Positions 56,440-64,000 of a stretch of 64,000 nucleotides of DNA are shown one piece after another. The position numbers were made by a program, and so were the translations under genes. Source of the DNA: Pectobacterium polaris. Lineage in GTDB: Bacteria; Pseudomonadota; Gammaproteobacteria; Enterobacterales; Enterobacteriaceae. The DNA lies in contig NZ_CP017481.1 of NCBI RefSeq assembly GCF_002307355.1, positions 4,154,001 through 4,218,000 on the forward strand, written 5' to 3'. The notes beneath the pieces are model-generated. The model did not search any database, was not told where the DNA came from, and was given only the letters and a program-made list of their open reading frames with translations. Position 1 is the stretch's first letter, and every line of letters begins with the position of its first letter.

Positions 56440-57351
56440 TCAGTCCAACTGGCCGTCTTCTGCCGCCTTAATCAGCGTATCCACCACGTGACGTATCTTG
56501 GGTAGCAGTTGGCGGCTTTTAGGCCATAGCGCGCTGATCGGCATTTCACCACCAGCGTGGCGGGCAAGCACCTCTTTCAACTCGCCACGTTCAAGATATT
56601 GACCGACCAGCCACCGTGGCAGTTGAGACAGGCCACATCCGGCGAGCGTGGCGGCCAGCATCGCGTCACCGTCAGCAAACTCATGCGTTACCGGTGGCGT
56701 ATAACGCGTCGTCTGTCCGTTATCGTCCTTCAGAAGCCAGGTGATAGGCTGATTCCGGCGAAACCCCACCACACAGTGATGTTGACTCAATTCATCCACC
56801 GATATCGGTTCACCGCGATGAAGCAGGTAGTCCGGTGCAGCGCAAATAACCAGCTTCTGGGTTGTCAGCCGCCTCGCCACCAGACCACTGCTGTCAGCCA
56901 GTTCACCGATGCGGATGACAAGATCAATCCCGTCTTCAATTGGGTCAACAAACCGTTCGCTGAAGGTCACGGTTAACGCCAATTCAGGGTAGCTGCGGGT
57001 GATGTTCAGCAGAACCGGAAGAATGCGCTGCCTGCCGAATGCCGCAGGCAAATCCACCCTGAGCCGCCCCGCAGGCTGGCAGATGTGAGACGTCAGCTCG
57101 GCTTCTGCCTGCTCAAGAATATCCATGGCGCTCTGGCAGCTGATCAGAAAGCGTTCGCCGTCCGGCGTGAGGCTGAGACGACGCGTAGATCGCTGAAACA
57201 GCTTTAACCCGAGCCGCTCCTCAAGACGGCCGACACTCTTCCCCACCGCAGATTTTGTCAGGCCCAGCCGCTCGGCCGCAGCGGTAAAGCTGCCCTGCTG
57301 TGCTGTGGTAACAAAGGCGTTGATACCGCCCAGATGATCGGTTGTACGCAT
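56440..57351 (-). CDS. LysR-family transcriptional regulator
   Basis: A 303-residue LysR regulator. The HTH is AFVTTAQQGSFTAAAERLGL, TKSAVGKSVGRLEERLGLKL. The effector domain is complete. ATG 57351 was chosen because it begins the usual N-terminus; the frame extends 30 codons upstream without a relative. It is divergent from an EthD-domain gene and convergent with the reductase, so it may control either; the reductase's adjacency (stop codons abut) makes both targets possible. Confidence 0.85.
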   Translation of the reverse strand: MRTTDHLGGINAFVTTAQQGSFTAAAERLGLTKSAVGKSVGRLEERLGLKLFQRSTRRLSLTPDGERFLISCQSAMDILEQAEAELTSHICQPAGRLRVDLPAAFGRQRILPVLLNITRSYPELALTVTFSERFVDPIEDGIDLVIRIGELADSSGLVARRLTTQKLVICAAPDYLLHRGEPISVDELSQHHCVVGFRRNQPITWLLKDDNGQTTRYTPPVTHEFADGDAMLAATLAGCGLSQLPRWLVGQYLERGELKEVLARHAGGEMPISALWPKSRQLLPKIRHVVDTLIKAAEDGQLD

Positions 57352-57666
57352 ACTCAATTGTCCATTAAGCGTATCAGGCTCAGCCCGCATGCCTGATTTG
57401 AAAGATAACGTCCTGCGAGCGTCGCGGGCTCCAGACTGCATTCCGCATCACGATACCGTTTACTTCCTGCCGTGATTGTTGAATTTATGTCTACAGAGAG
57501 GCGAATGAAAGCCGGTTTATCATGAAATAAAAAACAATCATAGTGATGCCCGAATTTACCGCGATGCCTCAAAGCGAAAAACCGTGAGGCAACAGCAACA
57601 ATGAAAGGCTCGACAGCCTCAGTTATCGCGGGAATAACCCAGAAGGCATCGACACCGGAGAACGTT
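57352..57666. promoter_or_regulatory. Divergent promoter region between the LysR and EthD genes
   Basis: About 315 bp between two divergent genes, expected to carry both promoters and a LysR-type binding site (T-N11-A). Nothing was fixed with confidence. The plus-strand open frame runs upstream from 57667 to 57601 but without a ribosome site. Confidence 0.35.
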
Positions 57667-57993
57667 ATGGCAGCAGTAACAGGTTTTAAACACGTGGGTT
57701 TTATTACTCGTAAGCAGGGTCAGAGCTTTGACGAGTTTGTGAAACACTGGAATGAGGTGCATACCGAAATCGCCCTGCGCCTGCCGGGCTTAAAGGGATA
57801 CGTCCTGAACCCTATCGATCGGGAAAAGTACCCAGACTCGCCGGTGGATGGCTTCTCTGAACTGTGGTTTGACTCCATCGAAGACGCGATGACAGCCTTC
57901 AACTCGCCAACGGGTAAAGCAGCGTTTGAGGATGTTCCCAATTTTGCTGACCACGTTGCCGTCACGTACATCACGGAAATAAGAAAGCGCTGA
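57667..57993 (+). CDS. EthD-domain protein
   Basis: A 108-residue ferredoxin-like (dimeric alpha-beta barrel) protein. GFITRKQGQSFDEFVKHWNE is the EthD motif, and the central VLNPIDREKYPDSPVDGFSE loop is typical. ATG 57667 has GGAGAACG just upstream. EthD proteins accompany degradation or resistance pathways, but the role here is unknown. The LysR gene is divergent. Confidence 0.8.
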   Translation: MAAVTGFKHVGFITRKQGQSFDEFVKHWNEVHTEIALRLPGLKGYVLNPIDREKYPDSPVDGFSELWFDSIEDAMTAFNSPTGKAAFEDVPNFADHVAVTYITEIRKR

Positions 57994-58037
57994 GAGACGT
58001 TATTGCGTCGCGTTTCCCCTTCGCTTTGCCGACCGGT

Positions 58038-58553
58038 TCACACCTCGGGCGCAAAGCAATGCGCCCATTCACAGCAGTCATCACAGCTCGGGGAACGGCA
58101 GATCAGTTCCCCTTCACTGTGCAGACAACGCTGGCGGTAAAAGAATTTCTTCCAACGCATGTTATTGACGTTCATCGCCACTAACGCGGGGAAACAGTCG
58201 GTCATCAACTCACGCAGTTCATCGCGCGAATCTAACCCTAAATCCTGCCACAGATGATTAAACCCCAGCGACGTGCTGGCGATAATTCGGTGCATAGGGG
58301 CCGCATCACCGGACATATGCTCAAACAGCCAGTCTGCCAGTTGCTCCCGCTCTTCTGCGCGATGCGACTGCAATTCGCTTAACAGCGTATAGCGCTGCTC
58401 ACGTTCGAGCCCACAGGCTGGCGGTACCATCGCCAGACCATCAAGAAGACGCTGCCATTCCGGCAGCGACAATCCCATGTGGTGTGCAAAACAGGCCGCT
58501 CCCGTCTCATATCGATCCAATAAGCGCCGTAGCCAGCGTTGCGCCTGTGCCAT
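58038..58553 (-). CDS. nifQ: NifQ, molybdenum supply for nitrogenase cofactor
   Basis: A 171-residue NifQ protein. Its C-terminus holds the family motif C-x4-C-x2-C-x5-C in CRSPSCDDCCEWAHC, which binds an Fe-S/Mo-Fe-S cluster used to supply Mo for FeMo-co. The gene overlaps the nifB stop by one base (TGATG), the nifBQ order of Klebsiella. It marks the left edge of the nif cluster here; the next gene to the left is unrelated. Confidence 0.92.
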   Translation of the reverse strand: MAQAQRWLRRLLDRYETGAACFAHHMGLSLPEWQRLLDGLAMVPPACGLEREQRYTLLSELQSHRAEEREQLADWLFEHMSGDAAPMHRIIASTSLGFNHLWQDLGLDSRDELRELMTDCFPALVAMNVNNMRWKKFFYRQRCLHSEGELICRSPSCDDCCEWAHCFAPEV

Positions 58554-59959
58554 CAGGCCGCTCCCTTATCCTTGTGCTGATTCCGGTGTTCGCCCTGTCG
58601 CTGTTGCCACCAGGCTGCCAGTACGTCTGTGACATTTTGCCAGGCACCTTCAACACAGGGTTGAATCCCTTGCTGCTCCAACTGATTCCAGGGCCCGAAA
58701 CCAATGCGGGCACAAAATACCGCATCAACATCGGCCAGCAGCGCCAACAGCGCACTCAGTCGCTCAGCATTCTCTTCAGGAGGACAGGCTCCTTCACCGT
58801 GGCAATATTTGGGCGTAAAACGTTCGTTCACCAGTACCACGCCGGCCAATGACAGGCTGTAGATCTGGAAGCGCTCGGCATGGCCGAAGTGCTGGTCAAT
58901 AACCTCACCGTGTGAAGACGCCACGGCAACCAAACAGGCTTCCGGTTCCTCAGATTCGCCCTGTGACGCGATGCTGGCATGCAATTGAGCCCGCTGATGC
59001 AGCAGAGGCAAATACGGCTGTGGCTTTTCCGGCAGCGCCGAGAGGGGAAACTGCTGGCTGCGATCTTCCCCTAACATGCCGATAGCGTCCGCGCGGCATT
59101 GTTGGCAATGCGACATTTGCGGCATCACCTGACCGCACTCTGCGCGCACGCGCGTCATGCAATCGGCATCAGGTTCCCTTTGCCCTTCAAGGCCAAATAC
59201 CGTGCCGTGTTCTGGCCGGGCGATAAGCGGCATAATATTGTGTAGAAACGCGCCCCAGTGGCGTGCTTTCTCGCTCACCGCCAGCATCGAGGCCTCGTTA
59301 ATATCGGGGATCAGAACGGAATTGATCTTGACCAACACGCCACGCTCCGTCAGGCGGCGAATGCCCTCTTCCTGCTTGGCGAGCAGGATTCTACCCGCCT
59401 CCAACCCGGTGTAGCGCTCTCCCTCCAGCCATAGCCAGGCATAAATACGCGCGGCTACCGCCGGGTCTAACGTGTTCAAGGTCACCGTAACGTGGTCCAC
59501 GCCAATATCCAGCAACGGAGCCACAGCCTCCGGCAACATCAGCCCATTGGTGGAAAGGCATAGCTTCACGTCCGGCATTTGCTCACGCAGCAACCGCAAT
59601 GTGCTAAAAGTTCGCTTCATATTTGCCAGCGGATCGCCGGGCCCGGCGATCCCCACGACGGAAAGCTGGGGAATAGCGGCGGCAACCTGTCGCGCTTGCG
59701 CCACGGCCTGTTCCGGCGTTAACAGTGTCGATACCACGCCGGGACGCGATTCATTACTGCAATCGTATTTACGGTTGCAGTAATTACATTGCACATTACA
59801 GGCAGGGGCGACCGCGAGATGCATGCGGGCAAAGCGGTGATGACCGCTCACCGAATAGCAAGGATGGTGTGCCGCTTTACTGGCCTGCAACGGGGTAATC
59901 CCATCAGTCGGGGCTGACCGACAGCCTGTGGTGCCGGATGCAGAGGAACAAGATGCCAT
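58553..59959 (-). CDS. nifB: NifB, FeMo-cofactor biosynthesis radical-SAM protein
   Basis: A 468-residue protein that makes NifB-co, the [8Fe-9S-C] precursor of FeMo-co. The radical-SAM CxxxCxxC motif is PACNVQCNYCNRKYDC (about residue 54). The C-terminal NifX/NafY-like domain is seen as VASSHGEVIDQHFGHAERFQ. ATG 59959 gives the Klebsiella-type N-terminus; an upstream frame extension has no site. A sigma54 promoter and NifA site lie upstream, as for Klebsiella nifB. Confidence 0.96.
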   Translation of the reverse strand: MASCSSASGTTGCRSAPTDGITPLQASKAAHHPCYSVSGHHRFARMHLAVAPACNVQCNYCNRKYDCSNESRPGVVSTLLTPEQAVAQARQVAAAIPQLSVVGIAGPGDPLANMKRTFSTLRLLREQMPDVKLCLSTNGLMLPEAVAPLLDIGVDHVTVTLNTLDPAVAARIYAWLWLEGERYTGLEAGRILLAKQEEGIRRLTERGVLVKINSVLIPDINEASMLAVSEKARHWGAFLHNIMPLIARPEHGTVFGLEGQREPDADCMTRVRAECGQVMPQMSHCQQCRADAIGMLGEDRSQQFPLSALPEKPQPYLPLLHQRAQLHASIASQGESEEPEACLVAVASSHGEVIDQHFGHAERFQIYSLSLAGVVLVNERFTPKYCHGEGACPPEENAERLSALLALLADVDAVFCARIGFGPWNQLEQQGIQPCVEGAWQNVTDVLAAWWQQRQGEHRNQHKDKGAA

Positions 59960-59996
59960 AATAGTGCCTACGGTTGCGAAGTCATAAGCAGAGAGG

Positions 59997-60012
59997 TGCA
60001 AAGACCATACCG
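59997..60012 (-). promoter_or_regulatory. Sigma54 promoter of nifB
   Basis: On the minus strand GG-TATGGTCTTT-GC, the GG and GC exactly 10 bp apart and with TTTGCA at -12. It lies about 38 bp before the nifB start. The -24 part (ACGGTA) departs somewhat from the consensus. It resembles Klebsiella nifB, which has TTTGCA at -12. Confidence 0.7.
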
Positions 60013-60105
60013 TTTAGCAGAACGATTAAAAATCAGTTAAAACAGCATGATAGAGAAAACACACGTTATTAAATTTGTCAGGATTGTGGCAGTAGGCCGA
60101 CAATG

Positions 60106-60121
60106 TGACATATGCCACAAT
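60106..60121 (-). promoter_or_regulatory. NifA upstream activator sequence for nifB, within an inverted repeat
   Basis: TGT-N10-ACA (60106-60121) is the exact NifA consensus, about 120-135 bp before the deduced nifB start point. The right arm overlaps TGCCACAATCC (60115-60125), which pairs perfectly with GGATTGTGGCA (60083-60093); this stem lies just after the nifA stop and could end the nifLA transcript. Confidence 0.75.
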
Positions 60122-60135
60122 CCTGTGTCACCGGT

Positions 60136-61710
60136 TTACAGGCGATGCATATTGATATCCATCGTCTGAATACGATAAGCCACCTGACGCGGCGTCATAC
60201 CTAACAAACGTGCGGCTTTGGCCTGCACCCATCCCGTTTTTTCCAGTGCCGCAATCACCCGCTGCCGCTCGTCCAATGACGGATCGAGCCAGCCTTCATC
60301 CGACGCAGGCGCGGTATGCGTCACTTTTGGCGCAACCTCACGGTGGTTGAACATAATCACATCACGATCGATCAGTCCGCTTTCTGACATCACAGAGGAT
60401 CGTTCCAGACAATTTTCTAACTCGCGTACATTGCCCGGCCAGCTATAGCTCATCAGCAAACGGATAGCGCCATCGCTGATCCGCAAGGTGCGTCCCTGAT
60501 GTTGACCGATTTTCTGCACCAGAAAATGCGCCAGTTCGCCAATGTCCTCCTGCCGTTCACGCAGCGGTGGCAGCGCAAGCGGCATCACATTCAGGCGGTA
60601 GTAGAGGTCTTCACGAAAATGACCAGCTCTCACCTCCTCTTCCAGATTGCGGTTAGTCGCTGCAATAATACGGACATCCACCCGGATAGTTTCATCGCCC
60701 CCCACGCGCTCCATTTCCCCCTCTTGCAGGATCCTCAGTAACTTAGCCTGAAATGACGCGCTGCTTTCACCGATCTCATCGAGAAACAGCGTACCACCAT
60801 CGGCTAGTTCGAAACGCCCTTTACGCTGACGTACGGCACCGGTGAAGGCTCCCTTCTCATGGCCAAACAGTTCGCTTTCTAACAGATTGTCCGGCAACGC
60901 GGCGCAGTTGAATTTGACGAATGGCGCGGCGGCACGCGGCGAGTGGTAATGGATAGCATTGGCCACCAGCTCCTTGCCGGTGCCGCTTTCCCCCTGAACC
61001 AGCACCGTCGTATCCCAACGTGAAACCTGACGGATAATCTCCATCGTCTGGCGCATCGCCTGACTCTTTCCCACCATATTGTCGAAACTGTAAGGACGCG
61101 GTGGCGTGGTACAGGTTCGCGCCCGCGCCGTCGGCGCAACAGGGTCTGGCGCGGGCCGTGGGCGAGCGGGCTGCATCAGACGTACCGTTTGCGCGACCAG
61201 GTTGGCAACGGTTTCCAGAAAGCGCGTACACGCAGGTAAGCGTTCTTCGTAGCGCGCCATCGGCTGTGCAGCCAGTACGCCTATCGGCTGAGATTCAACG
61301 CCAAACAACGGCACCGCAATAAACGGCAGGTTGTAATCGTACAGGCCCAGCTTATCGAGGAAGCGTTGATCGTCAGCCACCCGAGGCAAAACCAGCGGTT
61401 GCTGCTGTGACAATACCGTCCCCACCAGGCCTTCACCGGGGCGATAGCGGACGTGCGTTCCGCTGGCGATGAGTTTTTCATCGGCTTCATGCAGCGCCTC
61501 CACCGCCAGTACGCCATTCTCTTTGTCATACAGGCAAATCATGCCGTGCTGCATGAACGCATCATTATGTAACACGCGCAATACGGCCTGTAGCGCCTCG
61601 CGAATCTCCGTCGCTCGGCCTAATGCCGCACTAATCCGCTGTATGGCAGTAAACTGCTGCGACAGATCAAATCGCCAAACGAGATTGTTTGTTTCAGGAG
61701 CCTGCGTCAT
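60136..61710 (-). CDS. nifA: NifA, sigma54-dependent activator of nif genes
   Basis: A 524-residue enhancer-binding protein. An N-terminal GAF domain (about 25-175) is followed by a linker; the AAA+ domain has Walker A GESGTGKE, GAFTGA (sigma54 contact) and LFLDEIGE, and the C-terminus has the HTH (KAARLLGMTPRQVAYRIQTM). There is no Cys-rich interdomain linker, so oxygen sensing should be through NifL, as in Klebsiella. It overlaps nifL by 4 bp (ATGA). Confidence 0.97.
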   Translation of the reverse strand: MTQAPETNNLVWRFDLSQQFTAIQRISAALGRATEIREALQAVLRVLHNDAFMQHGMICLYDKENGVLAVEALHEADEKLIASGTHVRYRPGEGLVGTVLSQQQPLVLPRVADDQRFLDKLGLYDYNLPFIAVPLFGVESQPIGVLAAQPMARYEERLPACTRFLETVANLVAQTVRLMQPARPRPAPDPVAPTARARTCTTPPRPYSFDNMVGKSQAMRQTMEIIRQVSRWDTTVLVQGESGTGKELVANAIHYHSPRAAAPFVKFNCAALPDNLLESELFGHEKGAFTGAVRQRKGRFELADGGTLFLDEIGESSASFQAKLLRILQEGEMERVGGDETIRVDVRIIAATNRNLEEEVRAGHFREDLYYRLNVMPLALPPLRERQEDIGELAHFLVQKIGQHQGRTLRISDGAIRLLMSYSWPGNVRELENCLERSSVMSESGLIDRDVIMFNHREVAPKVTHTAPASDEGWLDPSLDERQRVIAALEKTGWVQAKAARLLGMTPRQVAYRIQTMDINMHRL

Positions 61711-63194
61711 TTTGCACCTCCAGCCAGAGGAGATAAGAGAGGGAGGCGCAGGATAAGACAGGTTCCGCCTTGTGCGCCTGCCGACAGATCAATGGCGCCC
61801 TGATGGTCCGCGACCAACGTTTGAATCAGGCGCAATTCCATGCCTTTACCCGGCGAACTCAGCGTTGCTGGTGCGGGAGCAAAGCGAACCTGCGTCATAG
61901 GCACATTGTCTTCGAGATAGAGCGACAGCCAGCCGTGTTCTTCGCGCGCGTAAATTTGTATGGTCAGTTGAAAAGGCGCAATTTCCGCCGCCAGCGCCAG
62001 CGTGCGATCCAGCCAGAGGCTCAGGCACGCCAGCACCTGCGTTCGCTGGCCGAAGCCAGTCAGCTGTGGTGATGCCACGTCGTACTGCAAACGGTCGTCA
62101 CGACTCAGGCGAGAATGGTATAGCGACGTCAGATCGTCCAACACAGATTTTACCGACCACTCATCCTCGGTTTCGAAGGCCAGAGAAGGTCGGCACGCCT
62201 GTAGTCGCGCCATCGCCTCTTCCCCTTCACGCCATGCCGATTCCAGCGCAACATTGCTGCGATCTTCGCCGTTTAAACGCCGTGCCGCCGCCAACATATT
62301 GAGCGGACAGTTCAACTGCACCATGGCGACCCCCAGAGATTCACGGATAGCCGCCAGCAGTATGCCATTCGCAATTTGCTGCTTCAGGCGATCCAATCGC
62401 CCCTGCTGTTGCTGCTGCTGTTGTTCAGTACAGTCGGTAATGACAATCAAGGTGCGCGGTAAGGCACTATCGGTGAAGTAGCGGCTGGCCTCTTCGTTCA
62501 CGCCCGGCAACGCCCAACTCCCCAGCATCAGCCAGCGTACCGCGCCACGAACCATCACCGGCAACGGCCTTCCCTCACGCAGCGTGTCCTTATTCTTGCC
62601 ATAATCCAGCACTGACAGCAGCTCTTTACCACCGCAGTCGGCACACAGCGTTTTATAGGCCAGGTTATCCATAATGACGCGGTCTTTCTCATCAACCACC
62701 ACGACCGCCGCGGGGATGTTATTCAACACGGCGGTCATGAGCGTCATGTGGTTACGCAAACGCTGTTCAAGGGCATAGCTGGCGCTAATGTCTTTATGCA
62801 TCGCCAGATAATGCTCTAGCTCGCCCTGCGCGTTGACGATCGGCGTAATATCAATCTCAGCCAGATAGAGGGAGCCATCGCGACGGCGGTTAATCAATTG
62901 CCCTCGCCAGGCCGATCCCTGTAATAAGGTCTGCCACATATCGCTGTAGACTTCCCCGGGCGTTTGCTGACTGGCGAGAATACGGTGGTTTTGCCCTAAT
63001 AATTGGGACAGCGAAAAACCAGTCAGACGACAGAAGGCCGGATTGGTGTACACAATACGTGCCTGTGGGTCGGTCACAGAGATCGCCACTGACGATTGCT
63101 CCACGACGGTAGAGAACAGCGCCGGATGCTGGCGCGATAAATGACTGACAATCTCCCCCGGCGGGAAAGACTCCATTATCAGGTTTATGGTCAT
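61707..63194 (-). CDS. nifL: NifL, flavoprotein anti-activator of NifA
   Basis: A 495-residue protein. The N-terminal FAD-PAS domain has TDPQARIVYTNPAFCRLTGF and the characteristic GQNHRILAS; a second PAS follows (NIPAAVVVVDEKDRVIMDN). A glutamine run (EQQQQQQQGRLDRLKQQ) forms a Q-linker. The C-terminus resembles a histidine-kinase ATPase (GKGMELRLIQTLVADHQGAI). It inhibits NifA in oxygen or fixed nitrogen. It has its own sigma54 promoter and is divergent from nifF. Confidence 0.96.
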   Translation of the reverse strand: MTINLIMESFPPGEIVSHLSRQHPALFSTVVEQSSVAISVTDPQARIVYTNPAFCRLTGFSLSQLLGQNHRILASQQTPGEVYSDMWQTLLQGSAWRGQLINRRRDGSLYLAEIDITPIVNAQGELEHYLAMHKDISASYALEQRLRNHMTLMTAVLNNIPAAVVVVDEKDRVIMDNLAYKTLCADCGGKELLSVLDYGKNKDTLREGRPLPVMVRGAVRWLMLGSWALPGVNEEASRYFTDSALPRTLIVITDCTEQQQQQQQGRLDRLKQQIANGILLAAIRESLGVAMVQLNCPLNMLAAARRLNGEDRSNVALESAWREGEEAMARLQACRPSLAFETEDEWSVKSVLDDLTSLYHSRLSRDDRLQYDVASPQLTGFGQRTQVLACLSLWLDRTLALAAEIAPFQLTIQIYAREEHGWLSLYLEDNVPMTQVRFAPAPATLSSPGKGMELRLIQTLVADHQGAIDLSAGAQGGTCLILRLPLLSPLAGGAK

Positions 63195-63243
63195 GGTCTA
63201 CCCTTACAACATCAGATGCCGCCATGTCAGGTTCGCAACAATT

Positions 63244-63260
63244 TGTGCCACGTACCGACA
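63244..63260. promoter_or_regulatory. Candidate NifA site (TGT-N11-ACA) for nifF inside the nifL leader
   Basis: TGT (63244-63246), 11 bases, ACA (63258-63260). It is one base longer than the classical N10 spacing and lies about 265-280 bp upstream of the expected nifF start point. In Klebsiella, the nifF activator site is also unusually far upstream. It would lie in the nifL transcribed leader. Confidence 0.4.
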
Positions 63261-63296
63261 TCCTTATTCCGGTCGATTACCGGCACCCAATAACCA

Positions 63297-63313
63297 TGCA
63301 AACATTACGCCCT
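63297..63313 (-). promoter_or_regulatory. Sigma54 promoter of nifLA
   Basis: On the minus strand AGGGCGTAATGTTTGCATGG, with GG and GC 10 bp apart, closely resembles the Klebsiella nifL promoter (GG-GCGCACGGTTTGCATGG type). It lies about 105 bp before the nifL start. NtrC sites are expected upstream; TTGCGC-N7-GTGCAA at 63450-63468 is a possible, imperfect candidate. Confidence 0.8.
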
Positions 63314-63498
63314 TTATTCATTAACCTGACTAAACATTGATCGTACCCCCTGTTTTCACGTTAATCCGCGTAGAACTCTTGTTTCATCAGGTAAAAATCA
63401 CGATTCACTCACGGCTCAACCTCCCCAATAAGATCATCCATAGTGCAGTATTGCGCTAAAAACGTGCAAAATATCGCCAGAATACGGATTGCTAAATC

Positions 63499-63514
63499 TG
63501 GCATGATATTCGCA
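63499..63514 (+). promoter_or_regulatory. Sigma54 promoter of nifF
   Basis: TGGCAT-GATAT-TCGCA, with GG (63500-63501) and GC (63512-63513) 10 bp apart; it fits the consensus at both core elements. It lies 66 bp before the nifF start. Confidence 0.75.
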
Positions 63515-63579
63515 ACGCCCTGTACAGATACCGGCTGCCGACGGCGGCGATCCTTCTCAATATCAGTCAGGAGCGAACT

Positions 63580-64000
63580 ATGGCGAACATTGGTATTTTC
63601 TTTGGCACCGATACGGGAAAAACCCGCAAGATCGCCAAAATGATTCATCAAAAATTGGGTGACGCGGCGGATTCGCCGGTCAATATCAACCGAACCTCTC
63701 TGGACAGTTTTCTCTCTTATTCGGTTCTGCTGTTAGGCACGCCGACGCTGGGTGAAGGCCAATTACCAGGCATGGAGGCAGGGTGTGAGAATGAGTCCTG
63801 GCAAGAGTTTATTGCTGATTTGCCGGGTGAAGCACTGGCGGACAAGACGGTGGCCTTGTTCGGATTGGGCGATCAGCAAGGCTATCCTGATAATTTTGCC
63901 AGCGGGATGAAAACCTTATACGACGTGGTCACCGCGTGCGGTGCCAAGGTTATCGGAGCCTGGCCGAATGCTGGGTATGACTTCAACGCCTCTGCCGCCT
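63580..64000 (+). CDS. nifF: NifF flavodoxin, partial (continues past the window)
   Basis: The first 140 residues of a long-chain flavodoxin that carries electrons from NifJ to nitrogenase reductase. The FMN phosphate loop is FFGTDTGKTRKIAK; LGTPTLGEGQLPG and ALFGLGDQQGYPDNFASG are the other FMN contacts. GGAGCGAACT precedes the ATG. It is divergent from nifL, as in Klebsiella, and cut by the window's end. Confidence 0.93.
   Translation, partial: MANIGIFFGTDTGKTRKIAKMIHQKLGDAADSPVNINRTSLDSFLSYSVLLLGTPTLGEGQLPGMEAGCENESWQEFIADLPGEALADKTVALFGLGDQQGYPDNFASGMKTLYDVVTACGAKVIGAWPNAGYDFNASAA

Noticed and set aside
60136..61710. Checked NifA for the oxygen-sensing Cys-rich linker of rhizobial NifA
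   Set aside because: Only one cysteine lies near the AAA+/HTH linker, so the protein is the NifL-dependent enterobacterial type.

Overview
The window looks like a chromosomal segment of an enterobacterium of the soft-rot group, most likely Pectobacterium. This is inference from gene content: uvrY-uvrC-pgsA next to tRNA-Gly/Cys/Leu, cycA, iraP, nac next to tRNA-Asn, and the nifF-nifLA-nifBQ edge of a Klebsiella-type nitrogen fixation cluster.

Positions 1 to about 35.49 kb are a genomic island inserted at the 3' end of a tRNA-Leu(UAA) gene. Its integrase (34059-35284) has the catalytic residues but is split by a one-base frameshift. The left part (1-9.3 kb) is a CP4/P4-like module: a CbtA/CbeA toxin-antitoxin pair, a RadC-like protein, exported small proteins, a WYL regulator, a YfjQ/YafZ protein, a frameshifted YfjP-like GTPase, AT-rich orphans, an AlpA regulator and a YfjJ/YagK (inovirus Gp2-like) protein. 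Two decayed IS110-family transposase genes (9.7-11.25 kb) separate it from the rest.

The main system is at 11.6-33.6 kb: a dpd cluster, the 7-deazaguanine DNA modification and restriction system. queD (plus strand) would help make the preQ0 precursor. dpdC, dpdA and dpdB (minus strand) form the modification arm: DpdA is a tRNA-guanine-transglycosylase paralogue acting on DNA, DpdB a DndB-like DGQxR protein, and DpdC a likely nitrile-to-amide converter. After a 431-bp gap come dpdE, F, G, H, I, J, K and D, a tight operon with three helicases, a P-loop ATPase and a PLD-type nuclease candidate; by family knowledge this is the restriction arm. A small AT-rich gene of unknown function (33720-33953) lies between dpdC and the integrase.

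From 35.49 to 45.7 kb the chromosome is core-like: tRNA-Leu/Cys/Gly with promoter and terminator, pgsA, uvrC, uvrY (TTG start), yecF, tRNA-Lys(CUU), cycA, iraP, a 91-residue stand-alone Nac DNA-binding domain behind a near-consensus sigma54 promoter, tRNA-Asn, and an exported alpha/beta hydrolase.

From 45.8 to 53.6 kb is a drug-efflux locus: a TetR regulator between two identical-architecture 24-bp operators, an RND adaptor and pump with a Bcr/CflA-type MFS gene on one side, and a NodT-type outer-membrane channel on the other. Then come a lytic transglycosylase, an old-yellow-enzyme reductase, a LysR regulator and an EthD-domain protein. The right end (58.0-64 kb) is nifQ, nifB, nifA, nifL and a partial divergent nifF, with recognisable sigma54 promoters and candidate NifA upstream activator sites.
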